NCBI RefSeq assembly: GCF_039543645.1
Contig: NZ_BAABKD010000011.1
Coordinates: forward strand, 310,001 to 374,000
Length of the DNA: 64,000 nucleotides
Direction of reading: 5' to 3'
From: Paenalcaligenes hermetiae
GTDB lineage: Bacteria; Pseudomonadota; Gammaproteobacteria; Burkholderiales; Burkholderiaceae_B
Shown piece by piece: positions 44,191-54,041 of the stretch (positions are counted from its first letter, which is position 1; every line of letters begins with the position of its first letter). The translations under genes were made by a program, and so were the position numbers. The notes under the pieces are model-generated. The model had not been told where the DNA came from, did not search any database, and saw nothing but the letters and a program-made list of their open reading frames with translations.

Positions 44191-46778
44191 AAAACGAACT
44201 CGTCTTGAGCCGCACAGACCTTGATCTCTGCGGCCACGGCCTGATCCAAGGTGGCCTGCAATAGATACTGGCTCAATTTGGGCATAATATATTGGTTCAA
44301 CGCGGCCTCGATCATTCTGCCGCCTGACTCACCATGACGACAACGCGCCAATAATAGCTGTAACGCCGCCTCAGATAGGTGCAATTGTGCTTGATAGTGT
44401 GTGTATACACGTTGTGCTAAGCGCTGCCACTGCAAGCGGGCAATACGAGCCAAGCGCTCTACGTCTAACGGCAAATAAGGAATTACCGTCATGCGCCCTA
44501 ATAAAGCTGGCGGAAACACATCAAGTAAAGCTGGGCGTAAAACAGACTCCAATTGTTCAAGATCCGCTGACGCTTGCTGTTCACACCAGTCCGCAATCTC
44601 ATCGGTGCCAACATTCGAAGTAAGCAAAATTAAGGTGTTTCTAAAATCCACACGCCGCCCTTCCCCATCCTCCATCCAGCCCTTATCAAAAACCTGAAAA
44701 AACAATTCATGCACATCGGGATGCGCTTTTTCAATTTCATCGAGTAAAACCACACTATAAGGCTTACGCCGTACAGCCTCAGTTAAGCGCCCGCCCTCAC
44801 CATAGCCCACATAGCCGGGTGGTGCACCTTTTAAAGCGGATACAGTATGCGCTTCTTGGAACTCACTCATGTTGATGGTGATGACATTATGCTCGCCCCC
44901 ATACAATGCATCCGCTAACGCTAACGCGGTTTCTGTTTTGCCTACACCGCTAGGGCCACAAAGCAAAAACACCCCCGCTGGTTTGTGTGGATCTAAAATA
45001 CGGGCGCGTGCGCTTTGAATACGCTGTGCGATTTGTGTTAAAGCATGATCTTGACCCAACACCCGCTGCGCCAAACGAGGCGCTAATTGCAAGACATCAT
45101 CCAACTCATTTTTAACCATACGGCCAACAGGAATACCGGTCCAGTCAGCCACCACAGCAGCTACTATCGCTGTATCCACCATCGCATACACCAAAGGCTG
45201 CTCCCCCTGCAGAGCAAAAAGCTGATCCCGCAGCACAAAAAGCCGTTCTTGTAGATCAAAACCCGCCTCTGCTTCGAGATCATCACATAACTGCCGTTGT
45301 GTCAGCACAATCTCTTGAGTTAGTGCGCGCTCCTGTTGCCAACGCTTTTCCCAGATTGCTAATTGTTCTGCTGCCTGCTCTAGCTCCTCTTCTAACTGCG
45401 TGCCCATCTGAGCATCGCTTAACCCAAGTCGTTTTTCTTTTTGATAAAGCGCATACTCTAAATGTAAGCGATCCAGTTCCCGTTGTGCCCGCTCCACTGG
45501 AGCGGGAAGAGTATGCTGACTAATTACCACCCGAGCTGCCGCCGTGTCCAATAAAGCTACGGCTTTATCCGGCAGCTGACGTGCTGGGATATAGCGTTGC
45601 GACAGTTGTACTGCACTACGTATGGCCTCATCTAAAATTAATACCTGATGATGTTCACTTAAATGATTTGCTATGCCTTGCAACATTTCTCGTGCTTGCT
45701 CTGCCGTCGGCTCCTCAACGGTGACTACCTGAAAGCGACGCGTTAAAGCAGGGTCTTTTTCAATGTATTTTTTATATTCACTCCAAGTTGTCGCCCCAAT
45801 CGTACGCAGTTGGCCACGCGCTAAAGCAGGTTTTAATAAGTTTGCGGCATCACCCGTACCTTCTGTGCCCCCCGCTCCAATCAAAGTATGAATTTCATCA
45901 ATAAATAAAATAATAGGTACCGGGCTTTGTTCTACACTTTCTAAAAGCTGAACCAAACGCTTTTCAAACTCTCCTTTAACACCAGCCCCTGCTTGCAACA
46001 GCCCCATATCTAACAAGTACAGCTCTACTCCTTGCAACGCCGGCGGTACTTCTTTATGAACCAATCGCTGTGCTAAGCCTTCTACAATCGCCGTTTTCCC
46101 CACCCCTGCCTCGCCAGCTAATAAGGGATTATTCTGCCGGCGACGCAATAAAATATCGATCATCTGTCGAATTTCATCGTCACGCCCTAAAACCGGATCC
46201 AGTGCTCCTTCACGCGCTTTTTGTGTTAAATTCTGCGCATATTGCTCTAACACCGAACTCATAGCGGTCGCTTCCGCGCTGTGCTCCCGATTTGATTCCT
46301 GCTCAGCGGATAGCGCCTGCCACTGATTTGCTGTTTGTAATACCGTCTCTAGCGAAACCCGAGCAAACTGGGAGGACATCTGCCTTAGCACTTGTTTCAG
46401 ACTCGCGTGTTGCAATGTTGCGATCAACAAATCCCCACTACGAATCTGCGCTCGCTGGCATTGCAATGAGGCATATAACCAGGCGCTCTGTACCACCTCA
46501 TCAATATGATGTGACAAATCTGAAATCGCCCCCGCCCCTTTAGGTAGTCGATCTAAGGCGCGCAAAATATCTTGCTCCAATGCTACCTCATCGACTTCGG
46601 CCTGCTGCAAAAGCACTTGCCAATCAGACTGCGTCGTGTTGATAAGCTGATAAACCCAATGCACTAATTCCACATAAGGGTGCCCACGCAGCTTACAAAA
46701 TGCCGTCGCCCCCTCTAATGCCTGATAACTTAAGGGATTAAGCCGAGCAAACAGTTCGGCACGATTAAATTCCGACAT
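44160..46778 (-). CDS. clpV: Type VI secretion ATPase TssH (ClpV)
   Basis: AAA+ disaggregase that dismantles contracted sheath for reuse. The 872 residues contain an N-terminal ClpN domain (to about 160), first AAA+ module (Walker A GEAGVGKTAIVEGLA, Walker B ILFIDEIHTLIGAGG), a coiled middle domain (about 410-520), second AAA+ module (GPSGVGKTETALALA, VVLLDEIEKAHPDVH) and the C-terminal D2-small domain. It is full length. It ends the minus-strand vgrG-led operon. Confidence 0.97.
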   Translation of the reverse strand: MSEFNRAELFARLNPLSYQALEGATAFCKLRGHPYVELVHWVYQLINTTQSDWQVLLQQAEVDEVALEQDILRALDRLPKGAGAISDLSHHIDEVVQSAWLYASLQCQRAQIRSGDLLIATLQHASLKQVLRQMSSQFARVSLETVLQTANQWQALSAEQESNREHSAEATAMSSVLEQYAQNLTQKAREGALDPVLGRDDEIRQMIDILLRRRQNNPLLAGEAGVGKTAIVEGLAQRLVHKEVPPALQGVELYLLDMGLLQAGAGVKGEFEKRLVQLLESVEQSPVPIILFIDEIHTLIGAGGTEGTGDAANLLKPALARGQLRTIGATTWSEYKKYIEKDPALTRRFQVVTVEEPTAEQAREMLQGIANHLSEHHQVLILDEAIRSAVQLSQRYIPARQLPDKAVALLDTAAARVVISQHTLPAPVERAQRELDRLHLEYALYQKEKRLGLSDAQMGTQLEEELEQAAEQLAIWEKRWQQERALTQEIVLTQRQLCDDLEAEAGFDLQERLFVLRDQLFALQGEQPLVYAMVDTAIVAAVVADWTGIPVGRMVKNELDDVLQLAPRLAQRVLGQDHALTQIAQRIQSARARILDPHKPAGVFLLCGPSGVGKTETALALADALYGGEHNVITINMSEFQEAHTVSALKGAPPGYVGYGEGGRLTEAVRRKPYSVVLLDEIEKAHPDVHELFFQVFDKGWMEDGEGRRVDFRNTLILLTSNVGTDEIADWCEQQASADLEQLESVLRPALLDVFPPALLGRMTVIPYLPLDVERLARIARLQWQRLAQRVYTHYQAQLHLSEAALQLLLARCRHGESGGRMIEAALNQYIMPKLSQYLLQATLDQAVAAEIKVCAAQDEFVFYFNSPLSGS

Positions 46779-46797
46779 AAAACATCTCGTCTTTACA

Positions 46798-47187
46798 TTA
46801 AGGGGCTAATACCAGCACTTTAGGTTGACTTGGCACCACACGCATGCCCACGGTATTGATTGAATTCTGGGTATTGATCGAGGTTAAGCGCGTTGTTGGT
46901 GCAAAACGATTCAAAAAGGTAAAAGCGCCTGTTCTAGGCATAGATGGCCCCATTACCGTATGCGAAATCACCCCTGTCGCGATCCCCAAATTATCACCAT
47001 TTGTGATCGGAGTGATGGTCATCAAATTATGAACTGGAGCAAAGCAGTGCAAAATATTAAAACAAACAGGTATTGCTGTTGGCCCTAAGGCTAAATCAGG
47101 ATAAGGAACCGGTGTCAGGGCCGGTGGGGTTAAACACACATCAGGAAAACCAATGTCCAACCCCATCATTTGCGTATTACTAAACAT
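46798..47187 (-). CDS. PAAR-like DUF4150 protein
   Basis: A 129-residue protein of the DUF4150/PAAR-like family that caps the VgrG spike. It has the motifs FPDVCLTPPALTPVPYPD, MTITPITNGDNLG and SHTVMGPSMPRTGAFTFLN, and no C-terminal toxin extension. TAGGAG lies 5 bases before the ATG at 47187; a longer frame to 47217 is not used. It directly follows the pentapeptide gene, and tops the spike as a naked cap or binds a separate effector. Confidence 0.85.
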   Translation of the reverse strand: MFSNTQMMGLDIGFPDVCLTPPALTPVPYPDLALGPTAIPVCFNILHCFAPVHNLMTITPITNGDNLGIATGVISHTVMGPSMPRTGAFTFLNRFAPTTRLTSINTQNSINTVGMRVVPSQPKVLVLAP

Positions 47188-47195
47188 GAATACTC

Positions 47196-48248
47196 CTAAC
47201 GATACGCTTGCGTCCACAGCTCGGCTTCATACAAAGCCGAGTCACAGGCCAACACACGAGGGTGCTTTTTTAACCCTACATCCTCTGTGATCGCAGCATG
47301 AAAACGCGTGCGCGCAAACTGCGCAGCAGAAAAATCCGCCCCCAGCACACTCGCGTAAGAAAAATCCGCGGCATCTAAGTCGGCACGCACAAAGCGACTC
47401 TTTGCCACATCCGCATGGTGAAAAACCGCTTGTGTTAAACACGCCTCTTGCCAGCAAACCCGTTGCGCCTGACTATGCACCCATAATGAGTGAGCCAAAT
47501 CAGCCTGAGTAAACTGGGCTTGTTCCAATTGTGCATAAGGAAATAATGCGTATTTAGCTTGTGCCTGTACAAAAGAGCTGCAGCGCAAATCACAGCCCTT
47601 AAAACTACACTGTGTCACATCCGCCTCATCAAGCTGTATGTTCTGCATTGCGCAATCAATAAATTGACAGCAAGGCAACTGCATATGGCGCCAATCCATA
47701 CCCGATAAATCCGATTCCATAAAAACGGTTTTATCAAAGGAGCAACCTTGGAACTGCAGTGTTTTTATTTCCACCTGATAAAAAGTAAATTGATGAAAAT
47801 GCGTCTCAATCCACTCTGTGGCTTCACTTCTGATCGCCATATAAGTAGCGAACTCAACGATCACCTGCTCTTTTTGTACCTGAGAAAAATGATCCTCTTT
47901 AAAGCAGGCATAGCTCAAATCACAGTTTTGCCATCTCACCTGTGTAAATATATTTTTTTGCGACGTCAGCGTCTGCAATGTGCAGTCAAGAAAACGACAA
48001 GCAGTAAAATGCGTTTCATTCCATATCGCCCCTTGCCAATCACAACGCTCAAAAATCACGTGTTCAAAAGAACAAGTCTGAACATCACACTCGGAAAAAT
48101 CCACTTCTACAAAGTGGCAATTGCTAAAGCGCACCTCATCAAAGCTCATTGCAGCAAGATCCGCTTGGGTTAAATGCAACCCTTCTAATACCACTTGCGT
48201 CGCACTATCCCCTATCTGCCCCAAACGAATCAAGGTCTCTTTATTCAT
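47196..48248 (-). CDS. Pentapeptide-repeat protein of the T6SS cluster
   Basis: A 350-residue protein almost entirely of pentapeptide repeats (A/C-x-F/L-x-x pattern, e.g. CHFVEVDFSECDVQTCSFEH), which fold into a right-handed beta-helix. The ATG at 48248 overlaps the preceding DUF2169 gene stop by 8 bases and has AGGAA 9 bases upstream. The longer open frame to 48341 is inside that gene. It could be an adaptor or a cargo; neither enzymatic nor DNA-mimic function can be read from the sequence. Confidence 0.75.
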   Translation of the reverse strand: MNKETLIRLGQIGDSATQVVLEGLHLTQADLAAMSFDEVRFSNCHFVEVDFSECDVQTCSFEHVIFERCDWQGAIWNETHFTACRFLDCTLQTLTSQKNIFTQVRWQNCDLSYACFKEDHFSQVQKEQVIVEFATYMAIRSEATEWIETHFHQFTFYQVEIKTLQFQGCSFDKTVFMESDLSGMDWRHMQLPCCQFIDCAMQNIQLDEADVTQCSFKGCDLRCSSFVQAQAKYALFPYAQLEQAQFTQADLAHSLWVHSQAQRVCWQEACLTQAVFHHADVAKSRFVRADLDAADFSYASVLGADFSAAQFARTRFHAAITEDVGLKKHPRVLACDSALYEAELWTQAYR

Positions 48249-51033
48249 GTTGGTATTCCTGACGTTGGGGGTAAATGTTGATCTCTTTACTATAAGCCCC
48301 ATGTAATACCGTACTATCATCCAAATGCGCCAGGCTTGCATCTACTCTGAACAAGTTCGCTTCTTTGAAATTCGCAAAACGCATATCAGCGGCTTTAAAA
48401 CACGCTTCGATTAAACTGGCTTGGTGGAAGTTCGCTTGGTGTAAATGGGCGTGGGTAAAATTTGCCTTGTGTGCATCACAACGATAAAAAACCGCTTCAC
48501 TTAAATCGCAATGCGTAAAATCACACATTTCTAACCGACTCAAAGAAAAGTCCGCCTGCGCGAAGTTCATTTCCCTAAAAAAACATTGGTAAGCGTCGCA
48601 CGCCAACATGGCAAATTGCTGTACCTGATTTTGATAGTGCAGTGCCGAATTATTCATCGCGCACGCGCTAAAAATTAGCGCTTCTATACGATTCATAAAA
48701 AAGCCACAGCTATCAAACTCACACCCTTCAAACATAAAATCCAAAAATTCACACTGCTGCCAAGTGACTTTTTTAAACTGCACATTCAGCCATTTGCTGT
48801 GCTGAAACTGACTCCGATCACACATCACACTTTGCATGGTGCCGCCTTGGATTACACAAGAGCTAAAATCCAGCTCCTCGATAAACAGCTGTTGGAAATC
48901 GCAATCCATAAAATAACTCTGAGCAAGTTGTATGCCCTCTAGTTCTACATTTTCAAAGGTACACTCGACAAAATAGGCTTGCTCACATTGCCCTTGCGCT
49001 AAATTGGTCTTAATAAAGCGACAATGCTCAAAACGCGCATGACTCAAATTCGCCCGCGTTAATACCGCCTCATCAAATACACAATGAGAAAAATGAGCAT
49101 GCGATAAATCCGTGCCCTCAAGCCAAGCTTGAGAACAATCCGCCTCTGTTAAGCTCAAGCCGCTTAACCTCATCCCAGAAAAATCCACATGCGCGATGCC
49201 CTCCTGCTGCGCTATTTTCTGTAAAAACCGCTTTTTTGCCTGTTCATTTTCTGTGTCACTTAACGGATACACGGGAGACTGATTTTGTGCACTCACTAAG
49301 TACATCTGTTGACGTAACGCCTCTAGGCGCTCCATCTGCCCTAAGAAATCAGCATCAACAGGCTCGGCCCCACGCTCTGACTCTAACCACTTTATCAAAC
49401 TAGACGACTCCGGTACCGCCACCTTTTTGGGTATATCAAGCCGAGAAAAACTAGAAGCTAAATCAGGAGCAAGCTCAGTCAGCGCCTCACCGTTTACCTG
49501 CCCATCTTTGCCAAGCACTTGTTGTAATAATTGCAACTCTCTTAGCTCCTCTTTAAGAGGGGCAGGCGGTCCTCGATGAGGGGAGGCCGTATCCTCGCCA
49601 TCAGGGGCTTCACTCAATACAGAAGTCGGTTTTTTTTGTAAGAAATACGCTTGCTGTTCGGCAGACAAACCCGACGCTCGAAGGATTTTTTCATGGTTTT
49701 TATCAACTTCAGCTTTTTCTTGCTCAAAATGCTCTGCTACAGATGTAGAAAAAAAATCCTCATCTGACTGATAAATCGGATCATCCGGTGGGGGTGGCCC
49801 CATTTGCTCAATCCGATACCACTCAGGATCCTCGCCGATTTCTTCAAAAAACGCCTTGTGATCCATCAGCCGTTGATTTTGAAGATTCTGACTTTTGATC
49901 CATGTCGCACTTTGTTGCACGGCTTCTATTCCCAAATCCAAGGGGGCCATAAGCGCAGGAGGAATCAGCTGTTCATCCGCCTCCACATATAAGCCCCCAA
50001 GCTTTGGGTCTAATCGCTTATGCATAATGGCAAAGTAATGCTCGGCTGAATGCACAAACGTCTCCGACTCCTCCAGCCCTACCATCAATGTTTTTACATC
50101 ACTGGCATCATGTTCAGCGACCGGCACACTGCCATGAAAAAGCAGCACGGCACGCTCTTGATGTGGAATAAACCACACGGTTGTCGCTCGTAAGGGCATT
50201 TCCTTATCCTGCCACACCCCGGCTACTTTTTGTTGCATAAAGCACCGGATCCGCCACTCAGGTAAACGCCCTTGCCAACAGGCTTTAGTGGGGTGCATAT
50301 GCCAAAAAGCAAAATCCGCACCTAAAGGCACCTCGTCGCGCTGTGACCACCGCTGATCCTCTGCTGCCGCATTAAAAAATAATGGACTCATATCTGCAAA
50401 AAAACCGGGGGACTCGTACTGCCGCCAATGATCTGTATAGCTTCCTATATATTGATAACGCTGTGGCCACAACATAGGGATTGGCCCAAAGGATGCCGGT
50501 TTACCTTGATCTCGCCGCTGCTGCACTCGATCTGTTAACCCTTCCACATTAGGCAAAAGCACCTGCCCTATGTACGGGTCGGTATCTATCCCTTTACCCT
50601 GAGGGTTGTTGGCGAAGTTTACTCCCCCATACGTATGCGCCCAATGCAATGGCATGCATTCAAACGCTTGGGGCACGGAAAAAGTTCTCTCATCAACCCA
50701 ATGCCTTTGCCCAAATACCACCAAGGATTTTTCTAGCTCGCCTACCTTTGCTTTCACCATCACTTGGTTTTTTTGATCTTGGTGTGTCGTATACGCTTGG
50801 GCGGCCACTAAGTATTCCGGTACCTGTTTGGGTAACACTAAATCCAATAAACCCTCACAATCCATTTCTGGAATACACTGGCGCCATAACTCCATATCGG
50901 ATACTAACAAAGGCCGAGGCCCCGAGAAATCCACCAATGCCACCGCCGTAACCGCTAAATGATTAGCACCATGCCACTGATAGGGGCGATACAATAAAGA
51001 GAGCCGTAATGGCTTAATCGCTTTAATAGACAT
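48241..51033 (-). CDS. DUF2169/pentapeptide-repeat T6SS protein
   Basis: A 930-residue fusion. Residues 1 to about 330 are DUF2169-like (RPYQWHGANHLAVTAVALVDF, WAHTYGGVNFANNPQGKG, PFGPIPMLWPQRYQYIGS-type region, here ASFGPIPMLWPQRYQY). The middle part (about 330-620) is charged and helical, with an EDPEWYRIEQ segment. From about residue 620 pentapeptide repeats run to the end (AYFVECTFENVELEGIQL). DUF2169 proteins accompany VgrG, PAAR-like proteins and T6SS effectors and are thought to act in cargo loading. The downstream pentapeptide gene probably arose by duplication of the C-terminal part. Confidence 0.85.
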   Translation of the reverse strand: MSIKAIKPLRLSLLYRPYQWHGANHLAVTAVALVDFSGPRPLLVSDMELWRQCIPEMDCEGLLDLVLPKQVPEYLVAAQAYTTHQDQKNQVMVKAKVGELEKSLVVFGQRHWVDERTFSVPQAFECMPLHWAHTYGGVNFANNPQGKGIDTDPYIGQVLLPNVEGLTDRVQQRRDQGKPASFGPIPMLWPQRYQYIGSYTDHWRQYESPGFFADMSPLFFNAAAEDQRWSQRDEVPLGADFAFWHMHPTKACWQGRLPEWRIRCFMQQKVAGVWQDKEMPLRATTVWFIPHQERAVLLFHGSVPVAEHDASDVKTLMVGLEESETFVHSAEHYFAIMHKRLDPKLGGLYVEADEQLIPPALMAPLDLGIEAVQQSATWIKSQNLQNQRLMDHKAFFEEIGEDPEWYRIEQMGPPPPDDPIYQSDEDFFSTSVAEHFEQEKAEVDKNHEKILRASGLSAEQQAYFLQKKPTSVLSEAPDGEDTASPHRGPPAPLKEELRELQLLQQVLGKDGQVNGEALTELAPDLASSFSRLDIPKKVAVPESSSLIKWLESERGAEPVDADFLGQMERLEALRQQMYLVSAQNQSPVYPLSDTENEQAKKRFLQKIAQQEGIAHVDFSGMRLSGLSLTEADCSQAWLEGTDLSHAHFSHCVFDEAVLTRANLSHARFEHCRFIKTNLAQGQCEQAYFVECTFENVELEGIQLAQSYFMDCDFQQLFIEELDFSSCVIQGGTMQSVMCDRSQFQHSKWLNVQFKKVTWQQCEFLDFMFEGCEFDSCGFFMNRIEALIFSACAMNNSALHYQNQVQQFAMLACDAYQCFFREMNFAQADFSLSRLEMCDFTHCDLSEAVFYRCDAHKANFTHAHLHQANFHQASLIEACFKAADMRFANFKEANLFRVDASLAHLDDSTVLHGAYSKEINIYPQRQEYQHE

Positions 51034-51084
51034 GACTCAACGGCGGCTCATTTTTTGGTTTTTAGTTATGATTTAGGGTTATGT

Positions 51085-51546
51085 TTAGCGCAAGATCACA
51101 CGCCGCGGATTGTCAGGGTCGACTAATAACGCGAAACACCGCCCGACTCGCACCTCTGATAAGACAGAATAGGGAATCGCTTGCTCGACCACGGTTTCAT
51201 AAGCCTTGTCACCAAAATCATATCGCATCAACATCTTTAATACAGGCATCCCATTCCTATACACCGCGGTGTCTTCTAAAGAACTAATACACCCCTTAGT
51301 GGTCACGCCATGCTCTGCCAGATAAAGCTGGTCATTACGTGGATCAATCAAAAAGGGTTTAAACACCAAGAAATGCACGGCCAAAAAAAACAATATCATG
51401 CCAAGAAAGACGATATTATCCAGCAATGTGGTGCTCTTCTTGTAATACCGCACTATCCCGGCAATGATCATTGCGATCGCCCCGATAAGAAATGCGTACA
51501 GCCCGATCCAATTAAATACTGCTCCTACATACCCCAACATCACCAC
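51085..51546 (-). CDS. Small membrane protein of the vgrG operon
   Basis: A 153-residue protein with two N-terminal membrane helices (about residues 10-32 and 44-64), followed by a soluble domain (KGCISSLEDTAVYRNGMPVLKMLMRYDFGDKAYETVV) with a C-terminal VDPDNPRRVILR. The PDNPRR end and layout recall DUF3592-type proteins. Lying between vgrG and the DUF2169 gene, it could be an immunity protein against the VgrG extension, an adaptor or a regulator. No toxin partner is recognised. Confidence 0.6.
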   Translation of the reverse strand: MVMLGYVGAVFNWIGLYAFLIGAIAMIIAGIVRYYKKSTTLLDNIVFLGMILFFLAVHFLVFKPFLIDPRNDQLYLAEHGVTTKGCISSLEDTAVYRNGMPVLKMLMRYDFGDKAYETVVEQAIPYSVLSEVRVGRCFALLVDPDNPRRVILR

Positions 51547-51553
51547 TGCCCCC

Positions 51554-53887
51554 TTAGTTCACACTCGTTAAGCCGTTAGTACGACTGTCCAAGGCGCTCA
51601 TACTGTTTTTTAAGCCGCTCATCTCACGCTGCATCCCAGCCTGCTTTTTTTTCACACCAATCATTGATCTCACCAGGACCTCGCTGCGAATCTCTGACAG
51701 CCTGATTGAACGTTCTTTAGCTGCAATATCTTCTTTGGTCCTCTTCGTCTTGATTTCATGGCCTTTATAAGAAGCACTCACACCTGTAGCACTAGCACTT
51801 GCAAGCGTCGCACTCGCGCTAACCAGCGTGCCGCTTACGCTCATCCCCGTTACCCCCATGCTATAAGGCTTCACAGTAAATTTCTTGCTTTCTGTAATTT
51901 CCACTAACTCTTTTGCTCGATGCCAAAAAGTGCCCTGCACAGTGGTGTCTTTATTGCCCTGTACGGTTTCTTTACTATCTTGGCTCACCAGACACGTCAG
52001 CGATTGCTGCTGATTAGAGGCTGCTCCATCCACCTCTAAATGATGATTCGATTTAACGCGCTTTGTCTCATTGCCTACAATTTCACTATCTAGGTTACCC
52101 TGATACTGATGAATTGCATGACTATTTACACGGATGCGTTGCTCCGCTTCCGTCACACGCTCTTCCATCCCACTGATACGCTGCTCAAAATTACTGTCAT
52201 ATTGATGAAGCGCATTGCTATTGACTTGAATACGTTGCTCGGCCTGCACTAAGCGTTGCTCCATGGCCTTAATTACCGTCATTAAATTATTACCAATCTC
52301 AATTTGGTGATTATTCCCAACTTGCAAATGGTGATCCACTCCCACCTGCTGGTCATAATTCATTTCCGTGGTGTTTTTTGCGTTACGCTCTGCATGCAAA
52401 TGCACCAGCTCGGCCCCCGCGGCATCATCAAAAATCAAATGATTCGCATTGGCTGCGCCTCCTCCACCAAAAGACCGACTCACAAAACCAGATTGGGTGG
52501 GCGAAGGCGTAAACGCAGGCATTTGCTGGTCGTTGTATACGCGCCCAATAATTACCGGTCGATCAGGATTGCCACCAATAAAGTCCACCACCACTTCCTG
52601 ACCAACACGAGGCGGCACCACCGAACCAAAGCCAGCTCCTGCAGAATCGTTGGAAACGCGAATCCAACATGAGGATTGCTCATTCGCTAAACCATAACGG
52701 TCCCAACGAAATAGCACCTTGACACGCTGAAACTTATCCGTATAGATTTCTGCTCCAGCAGGCCCAGTGACAATTGCCGTTTGGGGCCCATTGGTCTTTG
52801 GTTTAGGGGTGACAAACGGAGCTCGATAAGGGATATCGGCTGGCTGCGCACTAAAAGTCAACAGATAACGGCCTTCACCGGTCGCGTCCCCACTGTAATA
52901 CCCCGCCTCGCTCAACTCATAGCGTACGGCTACCAATAAGTAATCTTGACAATCTTGCTGACGCGGACTTTGCTTTAAATGAAAAAAATAGCCTGGAGCT
53001 AAAGCTCTAACATTCGATTCGCCTTCAATTAGGCTAGCGGCAGACTGCGCCTGCTCCACCCGCACTCGTACATAGTGCTCGCCCTGATCGGGATCGGCAT
53101 AACCCGCTTGCCAATCATAAATCTCTCGATTCGCTTGGGTGATCGAATAAGGGACACGGCGCTGCTGCCGCAAACTGGCTGCTGACTTCGTAAAGTCATA
53201 GTCATCTACCACATACTCTACCCCCTGTAGCTGTTGATGTGAACGCCACGCATAGATCGCTTGCTCCGTGGCGAGCACATTACTGTCTTCAGGGTAATAG
53301 GCAATATTCGACTGATGCGGTAGCATCTCATGCGCGCTTACATCATCACATAACACCACCACATGATGATCTGCCTGATGCTCAATGTAATAATAAATAC
53401 CCTCTTGCTCCATCAAGCGTTGGATGAAATCCAAATCGCTCTCTTCATATTGCACACAAAACTCATAGTTAGCGTAGCTACCACTGAGCTGTTTGCGATA
53501 TTGGTAACCGGGGTAGGAACCAAGCACTTCGTCCAGAATTTCCACCACGGATTGATTCTGGTAAATCTTACAATCGCGGTTACGACCTAAATACCAAAGC
53601 CAGGGGCGCAACTGGAGTCGATAACGCGCCAAACGCGGACCACCTAACTCTTGACCAATATAACTAAAGCGTACGACCTCACCATGCAAATATCGCGTTT
53701 GCCCTGAGTCGACCTCGATAGCTAATCCTAAGCCCTTACCAAGAATTTGACGTGCATCTAAAGACGCATCCTCACTAACCAGTTCGACATCAAAGTCAAA
53801 AACCGTTGATAGTGCTTCCGTACCTTCCAAACGTTTAAATAATAAAGATGAGCCAAATGGACTATGGGCCACAACTATTCTTTGCAT
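51554..53887 (-). CDS. vgrG: VgrG spike protein TssI with a long C-terminal extension
   Basis: A 777-residue spike. The N-terminal gp27/gp44-like domain (about 1-330), the gp5 OB-fold (WIRVSNDSAGAGFGSVVPPRVGQEVVVDFIGGNPDRPVIIGRVYN) and the beta-prism are typical of VgrG. After about residue 540 an extension begins: two copies of a coiled repeat (EQRI-x-VNS-x-A-x-HQY), then a Ser/Ala repeat (SASATLASASATGVSAS) and a helical charged tail. The ATG at 53887 has GGAGATACCC upstream; a frame opening 16 codons earlier is not used. The extension may anchor cargo or be an effector of unknown kind. Confidence 0.93.
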   Translation of the reverse strand: MQRIVVAHSPFGSSLLFKRLEGTEALSTVFDFDVELVSEDASLDARQILGKGLGLAIEVDSGQTRYLHGEVVRFSYIGQELGGPRLARYRLQLRPWLWYLGRNRDCKIYQNQSVVEILDEVLGSYPGYQYRKQLSGSYANYEFCVQYEESDLDFIQRLMEQEGIYYYIEHQADHHVVVLCDDVSAHEMLPHQSNIAYYPEDSNVLATEQAIYAWRSHQQLQGVEYVVDDYDFTKSAASLRQQRRVPYSITQANREIYDWQAGYADPDQGEHYVRVRVEQAQSAASLIEGESNVRALAPGYFFHLKQSPRQQDCQDYLLVAVRYELSEAGYYSGDATGEGRYLLTFSAQPADIPYRAPFVTPKPKTNGPQTAIVTGPAGAEIYTDKFQRVKVLFRWDRYGLANEQSSCWIRVSNDSAGAGFGSVVPPRVGQEVVVDFIGGNPDRPVIIGRVYNDQQMPAFTPSPTQSGFVSRSFGGGGAANANHLIFDDAAGAELVHLHAERNAKNTTEMNYDQQVGVDHHLQVGNNHQIEIGNNLMTVIKAMEQRLVQAEQRIQVNSNALHQYDSNFEQRISGMEERVTEAEQRIRVNSHAIHQYQGNLDSEIVGNETKRVKSNHHLEVDGAASNQQQSLTCLVSQDSKETVQGNKDTTVQGTFWHRAKELVEITESKKFTVKPYSMGVTGMSVSGTLVSASATLASASATGVSASYKGHEIKTKRTKEDIAAKERSIRLSEIRSEVLVRSMIGVKKKQAGMQREMSGLKNSMSALDSRTNGLTSVN

Positions 53888-53951
53888 GGGTATCTCCTCA
53901 ACCAACCCACGCATTGTAAGAATCGAATATGACAACCAAGTGAAGCGTTAT

Positions 53952-53964
53952 TTACCAAAGGTAA
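53952..53964. promoter_or_regulatory. Palindrome between vgrG and tssG
   Basis: TTACCAAAGGTAA is a perfect 13-base palindrome in the 154-base divergent region. It may be an operator for vgrG, tssG or both. No regulator gene is adjacent. Confidence 0.4.
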
Positions 53965-54041
53965 CAAGGCTTATCCAAGCCGTAACATCTCACGCCACCT
54001 TCGTCAAATAACTGTCACAATGCCTCATTACAATAGCCCGC

